A stretch of 64,000 nucleotides of DNA. It comes from Chitinophagaceae bacterium. GTDB lineage: Bacteria; Bacteroidota; Bacteroidia; Chitinophagales; Chitinophagaceae. Positions 38,865-49,173 of this stretch are shown in pieces; position 1 is the stretch's first letter, and each line of letters begins with the position of its first letter. Both the position numbers and the translations under genes were made by a program. The stretch lies in assembly GCA_016710165.1 (NCBI GenBank), contig JADJLJ010000001.1, forward strand, positions 682,001-746,000, written 5' to 3'. Under the pieces are notes generated by a model. The model was not told the origin of the DNA. It searched no databases and was given only the letters and a program-made list of their open reading frames with translations.

Positions 38865-40082
38865 CTAAAATCCGCCAAAAAGCGCCGGGTATTTCGCCAG
38901 GGTCTCCTTCGTAAAATATTTCTTCACCATCCCTTTAAAATCTTCCAGCATCCGCACATTGTTCAGGTTCTTATCAGTTTGCCAGTGATCCAGTTCCACC
39001 ATGCGCTTGTTCAAAGCGATATCCAGGTTTTTAATGGCTTCGGCAGGTTGCTTGCCCATACTGTAGGCTGCGCCCAGGTTATAATAGCCCCAGTAATCAT
39101 CGGGCAGGTATGCTACCTGGTTCCGGAACAGGACAATGGCCTCGGGTATTTTTTTCTGGTTCAGCAGGCTGTAGCCGTAGCGCTGCAGGATATCCTTTTC
39201 CTGCTTATTCAACTGGTATGCTTTATTGTAAAAGAATTCGCTGCTGTCGTACCGGTTAAGCTGTAAATAATAGATATCCGCTGTTCCCTTATAACCATTC
39301 CATTCATTTGGCAGCAGCACATTGTATCGTTTAAATGCAGCGATCGCCTCACTGCTCTTATGCTGGCTTCCGTAAATGACCCCCAGGTTAAAATACACAT
39401 TGGCATTGTCCGGCTGCAATACCGTCACTTTTTTAAAATCTGCCAGTGCCCCCTCCATATCATTCATCAAAAATTTTGCATTGCCCCGGTTCAGGAATGC
39501 AGCCGCTAAGGAGGGGTCAAGTTCAATGGCCTTGCTGAAATCCCTGATAGCTGCTGCATACTCTTTCAGGATGTTCTTTGCATTGCCCCTGCCCATGTAC
39601 CCATCTGCACTGGCGGGCTGCAGCTCAATACATTTTTCATAATCGGCAATGGCAGCATTGTAATTCCTGGCAGCGTATTGTGCAACGGCCCGGTTCTTAT
39701 AGGCAGTGAAATAAGCCGGGTCGGCTGCAATGGCCTTTGTATAATCCTGCAGGGCCTCTGCCGTCTTATTGAGACGGTAATAAACAAGCCCCCGGTCGTT
39801 GTATGCATTGGAATAAGATGGGTTCAGTTCGATGGCTTTGCTGTGATCTTTTATGGCACCTTCATAATCCTTGAGTGCATATTTTACCAATCCCCTGTTA
39901 TGCAATGCTTTTTCATTCGTTGCATCCAGTTCAATGGCTTTATTGAAGTCCAGTAAGGCACCGGCATAATCCTTTGCTTTGAACTTTACCAGTCCCTGGT
40001 TATTATACCCGGTGGAAGTTTGTGCAGAAACCGGCCCGGCACAAACAACCATACCGAAGAGCAGCAACAATATTTTTTTCAT
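38865..40082 (-). CDS. Exported tetratricopeptide-repeat protein
   Basis: From ATG 40082 (MKKILLLLFGMVVCAGPVSAQ) the protein has about 405 residues: a signal peptide and then about nine TPR units with the usual pattern (AGALLDFNKAIELDATNEKAL, EGAIKDHSKAIELNPSYSNAY and so on). TPR arrays are protein-binding scaffolds, here in the periplasm or on the surface. It is the last of three minus-strand genes with a caspase-fold protein and a lipoprotein, 51 bases after the caspase gene, and may be their partner. Confidence 0.85.
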   Translation of the reverse strand: MKKILLLLFGMVVCAGPVSAQTSTGYNNQGLVKFKAKDYAGALLDFNKAIELDATNEKALHNRGLVKYALKDYEGAIKDHSKAIELNPSYSNAYNDRGLVYYRLNKTAEALQDYTKAIAADPAYFTAYKNRAVAQYAARNYNAAIADYEKCIELQPASADGYMGRGNAKNILKEYAAAIRDFSKAIELDPSLAAAFLNRGNAKFLMNDMEGALADFKKVTVLQPDNANVYFNLGVIYGSQHKSSEAIAAFKRYNVLLPNEWNGYKGTADIYYLQLNRYDSSEFFYNKAYQLNKQEKDILQRYGYSLLNQKKIPEAIVLFRNQVAYLPDDYWGYYNLGAAYSMGKQPAEAIKNLDIALNKRMVELDHWQTDKNLNNVRMLEDFKGMVKKYFTKETLAKYPALFGGF

Positions 40083-40133
40083 AACGATCAATAAGGATGT
40101 TTCTTTTTACAATAATTCCAATGCCCCCGGCAT

Positions 40134-42182
40134 TTACTTTGGTAATATCTGGAAGTTCAGTGAAAAAACCGTCCCATTCTGGTCTGCATTTACTTTTGTT
40201 CCTACCCCACCCCTTGTCCCGTTCTCATTGATGTTGGAACTGATGAATATTTTTTCCAACCCGCTCAATACCCCTCTTTTATTACTGGCTGCCTTGATGT
40301 CCTTTGTTGTTAAAATATCTTCCAGGTCAAGTGCCGACGTGGACAGGAATACTTTGAATATTTCTTCCCCATAGGGTTTCTGGATGCTGATGGGATAATC
40401 CCGGAGAAAAAGGGTATCATATTTTTTGACCAGGCAGTCCTCCCATTTTAACGGATACGGGTTGCCATTCCTGTCCTTCAGGTTCTTATTGGGCATCACC
40501 GGGTTTATGATACCATCGGGCTGAATATCTACTATGTTGATATAAAATTGTTTGTTGCCGTTATTGATGATGCGTAAATAAACATCATCACCCTCCAATA
40601 GCTCCAGCCGCCCAAAATGGGTCCTTGATGCCAGCCTGACACTGTCAATTTTCCCTTTAGCATCCAGAAAGACCAATTCCACAATTGCCGAAAGGCCGGA
40701 TTCATTAATTGATAAGCCTTTCAAATAGCGGAAGCGGTCATACCTTTTCAGCGCTTCTTTAAGGGCTTCCATATTCTGCGTCCTGGAAAAAACAAACCCA
40801 TCCTGGAAAACAGCGCCGCTGTTGGGATATTTTAATGCCCAGTTGTTTGTGGAGCCCGACGTGTCAAGGATCAGGTCATAGTTCGCATTGAATTCAACCA
40901 ATTGAAAATCCTTCAGGCTGTCCTGCACCATTTTGGCCACGGCTTTGATATCCCGCACGGAGAATTTAAGCTTTTCTCCCCCATAGGATAATTCATTGAT
41001 AAATGCCCATGGATTGAGGTTTATTAATTTATCATCCGCACTATCCAGTTTTACCACGGAGGTAAATGGGGATGTACTGATGACCTTGCCGCTGTTGATC
41101 CTTTTTTTACCTGCCGTGCCGGTGGTACCCGGGTTAAAGAAATTGATCTCCGATCCTTTTGTTATGCCCGAAACAAACCCGGCATTTAAAGCAACCAGGT
41201 CATTCTTGCTCTGGCCCCGGTTGATGGTAAAATAAGGTTGCTGCTTTTCATATTTTCCTCCAAAAAGTTCCCGGTCGATACCATCCCCTTCCAGGACCGG
41301 TTTTTGTTTGGGCGCTTTTTCCCGCATGATATTCTCGATCATTGCAAAAAGTCCCCGGTAGGTTATATTCCCCTTTAAGGATGATATGGTTTTACTGAAT
41401 GAATAGGATAATGAACCCACGGGGTTATTGTTATCATCATAACATTCATAATTAACTTCCTTTGCCTGCGCCCCCGAAATCACCACAAAGGTGGCTGCAT
41501 TATCACTGAGCCTTGCTGCCGGCCCTTCATTAAAGACCCCCTTCTCATCTTTGACCGGTAAATGCTGTGTACCGAACTTACTGCTCACCATTGGAATATT
41601 CCCCCCGCGTATCTTGGCAGTTTCCACTCCTCTTGTACCGGAACCGGAATGACAGGCATCAATGATCACCAGCAGGTCTCCGTTCTTACCCAGCTTATTC
41701 CTTAACCGGGTTACCCGGTCGCCAAAAAGGTCATCCCGCAAATAAGCAGACGACAGCTCGCTGAATTTGGCCGGGTCCGCATCAAAGACAGCGCCGTAAG
41801 GAACGATCACCTCATCCAGGCCATCGATCTCATCATTGTTATCATCTTCGATCTGCTCTCCATGGCTGGAGAAATGGACAATCACGATATCATTTTCCTT
41901 TACGTTCCCGATCAGCTTATCCAGTGCATCCACGATGCCTTTTTTGGTAGCCATGGAATCGGTCAGTACCTGTATATTCCTTTCACTGAACTGCTGGCTG
42001 TTGACCAGTGCATTCTTGATCAGTGCAACATCATTCAACGAGTTAATGACCGCCCACCCGTTATTGATGGGATCAGGATAATTTCCGATCGCCACCACCA
42101 GGGCATGTTTTGTCTGTGAAACCGAACAGGCAGTTACCAAACTGAACAGGGCGGATAGAACCAGGGTTCTGATCTTCAACAT
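40134..42182 (-). CDS. Lipid-anchored caspase-fold (C14) protein with DUF4384-like C-terminus
   Basis: The 682-residue product starts with a lipoprotein-type signal (LFSLVTACSVSQ). The caspase domain (about 25-290) has KHALVVAIGNYP, the catalytic His in VHFSSHGEQ and the catalytic Cys in VIIDACHSGSG, preceded by an Asp as in metacaspases. The C-terminal region (about 480-640) has RLELLEGDDVYLRIINNG and DIQPDGIINPVMP, resembling DUF4384 modules joined to bacterial caspases. Metacaspases cut after Arg or Lys. Export and anchoring suggest an envelope role. It is in line with a lipoprotein gene upstream and a TPR gene downstream. Confidence 0.85.
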   Translation of the reverse strand: MLKIRTLVLSALFSLVTACSVSQTKHALVVAIGNYPDPINNGWAVINSLNDVALIKNALVNSQQFSERNIQVLTDSMATKKGIVDALDKLIGNVKENDIVIVHFSSHGEQIEDDNNDEIDGLDEVIVPYGAVFDADPAKFSELSSAYLRDDLFGDRVTRLRNKLGKNGDLLVIIDACHSGSGTRGVETAKIRGGNIPMVSSKFGTQHLPVKDEKGVFNEGPAARLSDNAATFVVISGAQAKEVNYECYDDNNNPVGSLSYSFSKTISSLKGNITYRGLFAMIENIMREKAPKQKPVLEGDGIDRELFGGKYEKQQPYFTINRGQSKNDLVALNAGFVSGITKGSEINFFNPGTTGTAGKKRINSGKVISTSPFTSVVKLDSADDKLINLNPWAFINELSYGGEKLKFSVRDIKAVAKMVQDSLKDFQLVEFNANYDLILDTSGSTNNWALKYPNSGAVFQDGFVFSRTQNMEALKEALKRYDRFRYLKGLSINESGLSAIVELVFLDAKGKIDSVRLASRTHFGRLELLEGDDVYLRIINNGNKQFYINIVDIQPDGIINPVMPNKNLKDRNGNPYPLKWEDCLVKKYDTLFLRDYPISIQKPYGEEIFKVFLSTSALDLEDILTTKDIKAASNKRGVLSGLEKIFISSNINENGTRGGVGTKVNADQNGTVFSLNFQILPK

Positions 42183-42224
42183 ACAAAATTTTTAAATTGA
42201 AAAATGAGGCTGTATCATAACGGT

Positions 42225-43202
42225 TCAACGTTTGCCGGGTAAATTCCTGTTTATCATTTTTACCGCCTTTTCACGATAGGAATCGATCATCAGGTTGGTG
42301 TTTTCCACGATAACTTTTGAAACAAACACATTCTTACTGCTTTCTTTCACTTTTACGTCGATCGTATACGCTCCCTGGCTGTAGCCCGGCTTTGCGTCCC
42401 CGTCTTCCAGGTGGTATCCAAATGAACGGGGAACGATGAATGACCTTCCTGTGAGTAATTTTCCTTTCATGGCTGAATAATATGCCCTGTAATTTGCTGC
42501 CGAATTTTCCAAAGGGGCATTGCGCACAAACAGATAGAATTTACCCAGGCTTACATTGTCATACAGAACCGCATCGGAACTCACATAGGATGACCTGAAT
42601 GTTATCTCGATATCCATATTCAGTTCTTTGGCACCGCCGGCAGCAATTTTTGCCTTTGCATATTTAAGATCAAAATCGCTGCACCGCAACCTGAACATGG
42701 AATTATTCAGTATCTCATAGAGGTTGGAAGTATCGAGGGAAAAGCTGGCTGTAAATGCGGTATCGATCTCTCCTTCACTATTTGTAAACGTACGGGTTAT
42801 CTTAAATCCGGAAAACTGCATGCCAACCGGATCAAAAGGACCCTCATTCGAAATCTGGTCATAAAAATACAAGTCGGTAAGAGCAAACTGGTAATTGGCA
42901 ATGTATTTTTTCTGTTCATTGGCTATTACTTTCTTGATGGCATCCGTGGCAATACTGGCAACAGAGCCCACCAACATATCCAGTCCCCTTGATTTATTTC
43001 TCCCACGCATAGCAAGGGATGGTGCCGACTGTTCCTTCAACTGGCTGAAACTGACCACATCCCGGTTCTCCATGATCTTCATGTTCAGCTCCTCACCCTT
43101 TCCGGCAGAACCAACATGCGATCCTGCACAGCCGGTAAAAAATACCAGGATAAGACAAACAGTAATGATCCCAAAAAAATGATCTTTCAGGGTTTTACGC
43201 AT
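42225..43202 (-). CDS. Lipoprotein of unknown function in the caspase cluster
   Basis: Counting from ATG 43202 the protein has about 325 residues and a lipobox VFFTGCAG after a hydrophobic stretch, so it is likely lipid-anchored. ATG 43220 is a possible earlier start. I recognise no named domain. The sequence is mixed alpha/beta with a region rich in Ser and Lys after the Cys, and repeated strands such as NMDIEITFRSSYVSS. It is 42 bases upstream of the caspase gene and divergent from the caspase-TPR gene across a 228-base gap. Confidence 0.75.
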   Translation of the reverse strand: MRKTLKDHFFGIITVCLILVFFTGCAGSHVGSAGKGEELNMKIMENRDVVSFSQLKEQSAPSLAMRGRNKSRGLDMLVGSVASIATDAIKKVIANEQKKYIANYQFALTDLYFYDQISNEGPFDPVGMQFSGFKITRTFTNSEGEIDTAFTASFSLDTSNLYEILNNSMFRLRCSDFDLKYAKAKIAAGGAKELNMDIEITFRSSYVSSDAVLYDNVSLGKFYLFVRNAPLENSAANYRAYYSAMKGKLLTGRSFIVPRSFGYHLEDGDAKPGYSQGAYTIDVKVKESSKNVFVSKVIVENTNLMIDSYREKAVKMINRNLPGKR

Positions 43203-43430
43203 ATGGAATGTGATCCTCATGATCTTTTGAACTACCGGGTTAAAAATATTTCAGAAATTTAGTAATTTAATACGCTGTTTCCTAATTATTTATAACTAAA
43301 ATGTTTATCTTGGGAAACCGATCATCTCCTACGGAGAAAATAGTTTAAATCCTTCATCGCTGAAAATCAGATCGCTTTTTTAATTCAAGCCCTCTGTACT
43401 TTTTAAGAATAGCATTTAAAAAAACCAGCC

Positions 43431-46232
43431 ATGCAAGTGATCTATTTATTTGCTAAAAAGACACTATTCCTTTTTCTTTTATGCCTTGCCGGTTTTCTCA
43501 TGCAGGCACAGCCGCCCGGTACAAGCAGGGGGGTAACTGTTGCCACAACAGCAACGGCCGACAGTAGCACGGGCAATGTATACGCCATTATTACCGGTGT
43601 TTCCAAATACCCCGGCATAACCCCGCTGAAATATGCCGATAAGGATGCATTGTTATTCCGCGACTTTTTACAAACCCCTTCCGGTGGGAATACAAGACCC
43701 GAAAATATATTATCGCTCATCAACGACAGTGCAAAAGCTGCCGACTTTAATGTAAAAGCCTATAGCTGGTTGCTAAGCAGGAAACTGAAAAAGGGCGACC
43801 GCCTGTATCTCTACTTCAGCGGCCACGGGGATGCGATGAGCGAAGATCTCTATTTTTTCCTTCCCTACGACTGCGAGCCAAATAAGGATGACCACAATTA
43901 CCTGGGTACCGGGAACATCAACATGCATACGGTAAAAACGCTGTTCATAAAGCCCTTGGCAGCCCGGGGAGTGGATGTATTGCTGATCATGGATGCATGC
44001 CGGACCAATGAACTTCCGGGTGGAAAAGAAGGCCAGCAGAATTTCACCAACAATTTCATAGCCGAGCAGAAGATGGGGGAAACCCTGTTGCTTTCAACAG
44101 GCGCCGGGCAGGTTTCCATTGAAAGCCCCTCCATCGGTAACGGGCATGGCCTGTTCACGTATTACCTGATAGATGGCCTGGCAGGTGCTGCTGATAAAGA
44201 TTCGCTGAATGGCGACAACGACGGCAGGGTATCATTGGGCGAAATATCCACCTATGTAAAGAACCAGGTGAAGCGGATTGCCCGCACCTCTTTCAATACT
44301 GTTCAGATACCTTATTACTGCTGTGCCGAAAAAGACCTTAACACCATCAGCAAAGTAGATGCCCCCACTTTTACTGCCTGGGAATATTCAAAAAAACTTC
44401 AGCAACTGAGTTCCGACCAAAATGTATTTGCGGTAAACAACGCCAGGCCGGGGGTAAAAGGGGTTGGCGACCTTTCCGGCAATGACACGATGCAAATAAA
44501 GATCTACAACCAGTTCAACGACGCACTAAAAACGGAGAAACTGGTTGGTGAAGCGTCTGCCGAAACATTTTACCAGGAAATGGAAAAAAAATGGCCGGGC
44601 AGTATGATCTCCGAAGATGCAAAATATTCGCTGGCGGCAAAATACCTGAACTTCTGCCAGCAAAAGATAAACCTGTTCCTCGGCGGGAAGGGGCTGATCC
44701 ACATTGTGTATATGGAAAAGGAGATCAATAAAGATAAACGGGAAAGCGACAAGGCTGCCATAACAGACCTGGGTGAACAGATAAAAAAATTAAAGACACT
44801 GGTAACCACTGGTTTTGACGTGGCGGCAACCATGATGGAGAAAGCATTTGATATACTGAAGCAGGAACCGGCCCTGGTGGAACCGCTTCATGCAAAACTT
44901 GATTTCCTGAGAACAATGGCCGCTTACGCGGATAAAAAAACAAAGCAGGAAGAACTGGTACGGCTTTGCCGGCAGGCGATAGCCAGTGAACCGCAATCCG
45001 CCGCAGGGTACCAGCTGATGGGATGGATATACCAGGATATGCAGGATGACTCCTGCGAATATTATTTCAAGAAGGCAGCAGATATAGCGCCCAAATGGGC
45101 TTATCCCATGAATGGCCTGGGGAATTATTATATTTCAAAGAACGATAAGAAGAAGGCCATCCGGTATTTTACAATGGCTACGCAGCTGGATAACCTGATG
45201 GGCAATGCGTACCGGAATATCGGGATGACCTACTACAACCAGAAAATATTTGATTCCGCTAAATATTTTTTCAGGAAAGCGATCGATATAGACCCCTGCG
45301 ACCCGTATGCCAATGAAAATTACGGAACTGCCAATGCGGATTATATATCACCCGAATTTGGAAGCATACGCACCGACAGCCTTTACTTCACGATCGCCCG
45401 GAAATTCTTTTACAAGTCCATTAACTGCAACCCGGGCTTTGCATCGGGCTACCAGAAACTGGCTGCGCTTTATTCCCGTGCAAAATACGAAGACAGCGCC
45501 CTAGCCATACTGCACTATGCGGTGGAAATGAACCCGGAAAATGGAGAGGTGTTCCGGAACCTGGGTACCTATTATTTATACAACCGCAGGGATACATTAC
45601 AGGCAGAGGAAAATTTTAAAAAAGCGATCGCACTGGATCCTTCTACGGGTGATAATTATTTTGCGCTGGCAAGGCTTTACCGCAAACAGAAAAATAAAGA
45701 CAAGGCCATTGCGGTGTATACCGAAGCGCTGGATAAGATCGGCAGCAACCGGGACCTCTACAATGAACTGGGAAATGTTTATTTTGAAGCCCCTTCACAA
45801 TTTGACATGGCCATCCGTTTTTATAAGAAGGCCCTGCAGATCGATCCCACCCTCGCCTATGTTCATTTCAACCTCGGGAAACTGTATGGTGTAAAAGATG
45901 CGGTAAAAGACAGTTCCATCTACCATTACAGCAAGGCTGTGCTTTACGACCCCGACCGTTTTCAGCAAATGAACTATTCCATTACCGAATTTTATACCAG
46001 CAACAAAAGAACAGCCGAGGCAAAAGCATTTTACAGACAGATGCTGGAGAAAGGGATCGCTTCAAAGTTCTGGCTGAACTCCTATACCGAGCGGCTGGTT
46101 ACGATCCTGATCGAAGAAAAGGATCTTGCGGAAGCCGAACGTACTTTAAAACAGTACCTGGACCCCGGATCGGATAAAGAACTCTACGCCAAATTATCTG
46201 CCGCCATCACCGCCGGGCCTGGTAATGATTAA
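43431..46232 (+). CDS. Exported caspase-fold (C14)-TPR fusion protein
   Basis: The 933-residue protein has a signal peptide (about 1-27, AGFLMQAQ). A caspase domain follows (about 45-290) with VYAIITGVSKYPGITPLKYADKD-type N-terminal strand, His in YFSGHGDAM and Cys in LIMDACRTNE, both catalytic positions kept. From about residue 370 there is a long helical part with roughly eight TPR units (for example NAYRNIGMTYYNQKIFDSAK, AIRFYKKALQIDPTLAYV). Proteolysis may be directed by the TPR part. It is divergent from the lipoprotein gene and converges with the third caspase gene. Confidence 0.87.
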   Translation: MQVIYLFAKKTLFLFLLCLAGFLMQAQPPGTSRGVTVATTATADSSTGNVYAIITGVSKYPGITPLKYADKDALLFRDFLQTPSGGNTRPENILSLINDSAKAADFNVKAYSWLLSRKLKKGDRLYLYFSGHGDAMSEDLYFFLPYDCEPNKDDHNYLGTGNINMHTVKTLFIKPLAARGVDVLLIMDACRTNELPGGKEGQQNFTNNFIAEQKMGETLLLSTGAGQVSIESPSIGNGHGLFTYYLIDGLAGAADKDSLNGDNDGRVSLGEISTYVKNQVKRIARTSFNTVQIPYYCCAEKDLNTISKVDAPTFTAWEYSKKLQQLSSDQNVFAVNNARPGVKGVGDLSGNDTMQIKIYNQFNDALKTEKLVGEASAETFYQEMEKKWPGSMISEDAKYSLAAKYLNFCQQKINLFLGGKGLIHIVYMEKEINKDKRESDKAAITDLGEQIKKLKTLVTTGFDVAATMMEKAFDILKQEPALVEPLHAKLDFLRTMAAYADKKTKQEELVRLCRQAIASEPQSAAGYQLMGWIYQDMQDDSCEYYFKKAADIAPKWAYPMNGLGNYYISKNDKKKAIRYFTMATQLDNLMGNAYRNIGMTYYNQKIFDSAKYFFRKAIDIDPCDPYANENYGTANADYISPEFGSIRTDSLYFTIARKFFYKSINCNPGFASGYQKLAALYSRAKYEDSALAILHYAVEMNPENGEVFRNLGTYYLYNRRDTLQAEENFKKAIALDPSTGDNYFALARLYRKQKNKDKAIAVYTEALDKIGSNRDLYNELGNVYFEAPSQFDMAIRFYKKALQIDPTLAYVHFNLGKLYGVKDAVKDSSIYHYSKAVLYDPDRFQQMNYSITEFYTSNKRTAEAKAFYRQMLEKGIASKFWLNSYTERLVTILIEEKDLAEAERTLKQYLDPGSDKELYAKLSAAITAGPGND

Positions 46233-46246
46233 ACCCGGTACGGATC

Positions 46247-47575
46247 CTAATTCTTTTTAAACAACGGGGTCTGCTTGCAGGGTTTAATGATCTTATTATT
46301 TTCCGGCTGCGGGCAATCCACTCCCCTGGCTACTTTAATGGTCTCTGCCTGGGCCTGGTTAACTACATCCCACCACGAAAATTCATCCGTAAAACCTATA
46401 CCCATGTATTTTTCCAGCGACTCCCTGAATTGTGATGTAAAAAAACCTCCCTTAGCCAGTGTACCGGCCGACACTTCGCCTTTGGAAGCGGCCGTCATTA
46501 AATAGGAAACCGGCTCCGGGCTCAGGAACAATGCCTGGCAATTCGCAAGATTTAACCGGAGTGCCGATCCACGAAGCCCGGCTATATTGGGACTGATTAT
46601 ACTCCGGGTGGTCTCACCCCAGTTACAGCAATCGCTCAATACAAGTTTTACCCTACCCTTTTTCCCGTTGATCATGTTGTATACTTCTTCGATATTTAAT
46701 TCCGCATCGGCAAGTTTCTGCGTCTTGTAATTGGTGCGCAGGTCGAGGTAAGGGAATAAAAGGGAGTTGTTCTTTTTACTGAAGCCATGGCCGGAATAAT
46801 AAAAGATGACAATATCATTCTCACCCGGGCTGAGCGCATTGACCGCTTCCAATACATTTTTCTTATTGAATTCCGTGCCTGAAATTTCTTTTGCGTTAAA
46901 AGGGATCTGCAATACGGATGCGATGGATGAAAATGTTTTATAGGTTGCCTGTTTATCTACAGCGCAGGTTTTCCCGATGTCTTCCACTTCGGTATTGGTC
47001 ACGGAAATGAAATGCAATTTAGCTCCCCGCACGGTATTTCCTCCCCGGCCTTTGGGTTCAAAAAGATTTTTATAAAAGCCATCTTCTTTTGTAAAATAGT
47101 TTAATACAAAATCCTGGGTCAGCGCTCCCATTTCAATAAAATTAGTACTGGTATATACCCCATTGTATTGCGTACCCGCCCTGTCTGTAATAACCTCCCA
47201 GGGTTCAAAATACCCCGACACGGAATTCACCCTGAACCAATACTGGTCCGGGGTATACTGAACGCCGCTATCCCCTCTGATCACCCGTGGATTTATACCC
47301 CGGAATATCTTTTTGCCATACTCCATATTATTATCCTTATCCCTTCCGTAATCCTCCTGCAGGTCCATATGCACCAGGATATCTGCGCTGGACTGCCGGT
47401 TTACATACCGTACCCGTATAAAGCCGGTACCGTCGTTGTTGCTGTACAGGAATGCCTTATATGCCTGCCGCAAATTCCCGGTATCATAATAATAATCCAG
47501 CTCATACACCGATTGGGCATAAAGGGGGCTGCCTGAAATGATAAGCAGCGATAAAAGGAAGAATTTTAATTTCAT
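46247..47575 (-). CDS. Exported caspase-fold (C14) protein with N-terminal extension
   Basis: Starting at ATG 47575 (MKLKFFLLSLLIISGSPLYAQ), the protein has about 442 residues. After the signal peptide come about 155 residues of unassigned sequence. The caspase domain follows (about 180-400) with LHFISVTNTEVEDIGKTCAVD, His in FYYSGHGFSKKN and Cys in LVLSDCCNWGE, so the dyad is present. Domain order is the reverse of the other two caspase proteins here. It ends 15 bases from the end of the caspase-TPR gene. Confidence 0.82.
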   Translation of the reverse strand: MKLKFFLLSLLIISGSPLYAQSVYELDYYYDTGNLRQAYKAFLYSNNDGTGFIRVRYVNRQSSADILVHMDLQEDYGRDKDNNMEYGKKIFRGINPRVIRGDSGVQYTPDQYWFRVNSVSGYFEPWEVITDRAGTQYNGVYTSTNFIEMGALTQDFVLNYFTKEDGFYKNLFEPKGRGGNTVRGAKLHFISVTNTEVEDIGKTCAVDKQATYKTFSSIASVLQIPFNAKEISGTEFNKKNVLEAVNALSPGENDIVIFYYSGHGFSKKNNSLLFPYLDLRTNYKTQKLADAELNIEEVYNMINGKKGRVKLVLSDCCNWGETTRSIISPNIAGLRGSALRLNLANCQALFLSPEPVSYLMTAASKGEVSAGTLAKGGFFTSQFRESLEKYMGIGFTDEFSWWDVVNQAQAETIKVARGVDCPQPENNKIIKPCKQTPLFKKN

Positions 47576-47712
47576 AAAAAAGCTGGTTTTGAATATTCCC
47601 GTACAATATAAAAAAATATCGGTTAGGTACAACCGTTTTCAGGTGACCAGGGTTCCCATCAATGATCCCCTCACTAAAAGGCGTTAGGTCCTTACGGCAC
47701 CGGTAACCCACC

Positions 47713-49107
47713 CTATTTTATTTTCTTCCGGGTGAACTTCCAGGCAAAATAGAATACGGTGGTCACCGCAAAAAATATTGAAATGGCTTTTACTTCTGCC
47801 ATGCTGATATGCGACAGGAACCATCCAATGGTAATGATGGCAAGCACCGGAATGCTGATCCCCCCGGGCATTTTGAAACCACGGTGTGTTTTAATACTGC
47901 CGGGTACCGGAACTCCAGGTTCTTCGTGCCTTCCTGTACTTTCAATAATGGCATCTTCCTGGTCAGTACCCGGCTCAATGGGCTTCTTTTGATAACGAAG
48001 CCGGATGGTGGCCAGCACCACGGCGAGGTAAATGATCAAAACAGAAGCACTGGCCAAAACTGCCAGTTGCCTGAATCCGCCACTGGATGCAAAAATAAAA
48101 CATGCAAGACTGTAGGCAATGATCGCCCAATAGGGGGTGGCAAATTTTGGATGAACCTTTCCGAGCAGACCAGGCAGCAGTTTATCTTCAGCCGCCGCAA
48201 ATAAAACCCTTGGTGAGGCAAGCAGGTCGCCGCTCAAAGTACCAAACATGCAGAAGACACTGGTTACAAGAATGACGGTACCGCCATTAACACCGACCAG
48301 GCTGGTGGCCAATGCTGCCAGCGGGGCATTCTTATTTACTGCCAACTGGTCTCCCAAAACGCCCTGTGCAACCAAATGTATCAACAGGTATATGATCAAT
48401 ATGCCGGCAACACCCATGAATATCCCCCTGGGAATATTCCGTTCAGGATCCCGTACTTCGCCACTGACACTTAAAGCGGTTTCAGTACCCATGAATACAA
48501 AAAAAAGGATAAGTGAAGCGTCCCCAATGCTTATAATTCCCGGCCAGGTTTTTATCGCAAGATTCTGAGGGGATATACTGAACAACCCTACCATGATCAG
48601 CAGCACAAGCGGCGCTGTTTTTATCAATGTTACCGCAGAAGCAAACCCCGCCCCTTCCTTTACTCCCCGGATATTTATGAATGCCAGGGAAAAGAATACA
48701 ACGCTGAAAAAAATAATTTTTACATAGTTCAGTGAGAACGGAGGGATCCACAGGGCGAGCATATCGGTAAGCGCATTGGCCACGGCAGCGTTGGAAGCAG
48801 CAGCAAAACCAATCCAGAAAAGACTGTTGACCAGGAATCCGGCCAGGGGACCAAATGCTTTTTCAACATATGCATAAGAACCACCGGTTGAAACGACCTT
48901 GCTGCCCACTTCGGCATAACAAAGCATGATCAGAACAACGAGCAATCCGCAAACGAGGTAAGCGATAAAGGCTGCCGGTCCCAGGCCGGCTGCAACCGTT
49001 GCCGGAAGAACAAAGATACCGGCACCTACGGTCAGGTTAATGGCATTTAAAGCAAGACTGCTTGCACCGATCTCCCGCCTGAGCACAGGCCCGGTTGTTT
49101 TTTGCAT
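47713..49107 (-). CDS. APC superfamily amino-acid permease
   Basis: The 464-residue integral membrane protein has about twelve hydrophobic helices. The APC signature near the start is NAINLTVGAGIFVLPATVAAGLGPAAFIAYL, with GAGIF as substrate-binding unwound helix, and FFVFMGTETALSVSGEVRDPERNIPRG in the middle. It is probably a proton-coupled amino-acid transporter in the inner membrane. The loop at about 370-410 is acidic and enlarged. The substrate is unknown. Confidence 0.9.
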   Translation of the reverse strand: MQKTTGPVLRREIGASSLALNAINLTVGAGIFVLPATVAAGLGPAAFIAYLVCGLLVVLIMLCYAEVGSKVVSTGGSYAYVEKAFGPLAGFLVNSLFWIGFAAASNAAVANALTDMLALWIPPFSLNYVKIIFFSVVFFSLAFINIRGVKEGAGFASAVTLIKTAPLVLLIMVGLFSISPQNLAIKTWPGIISIGDASLILFFVFMGTETALSVSGEVRDPERNIPRGIFMGVAGILIIYLLIHLVAQGVLGDQLAVNKNAPLAALATSLVGVNGGTVILVTSVFCMFGTLSGDLLASPRVLFAAAEDKLLPGLLGKVHPKFATPYWAIIAYSLACFIFASSGGFRQLAVLASASVLIIYLAVVLATIRLRYQKKPIEPGTDQEDAIIESTGRHEEPGVPVPGSIKTHRGFKMPGGISIPVLAIITIGWFLSHISMAEVKAISIFFAVTTVFYFAWKFTRKKIK

Positions 49108-49173
49108 CTTTAAATATACAATAAGAAATCAAAGAAGCAGGTATGGGCAGGCCATTGCTTTTCACTGGTTCCG

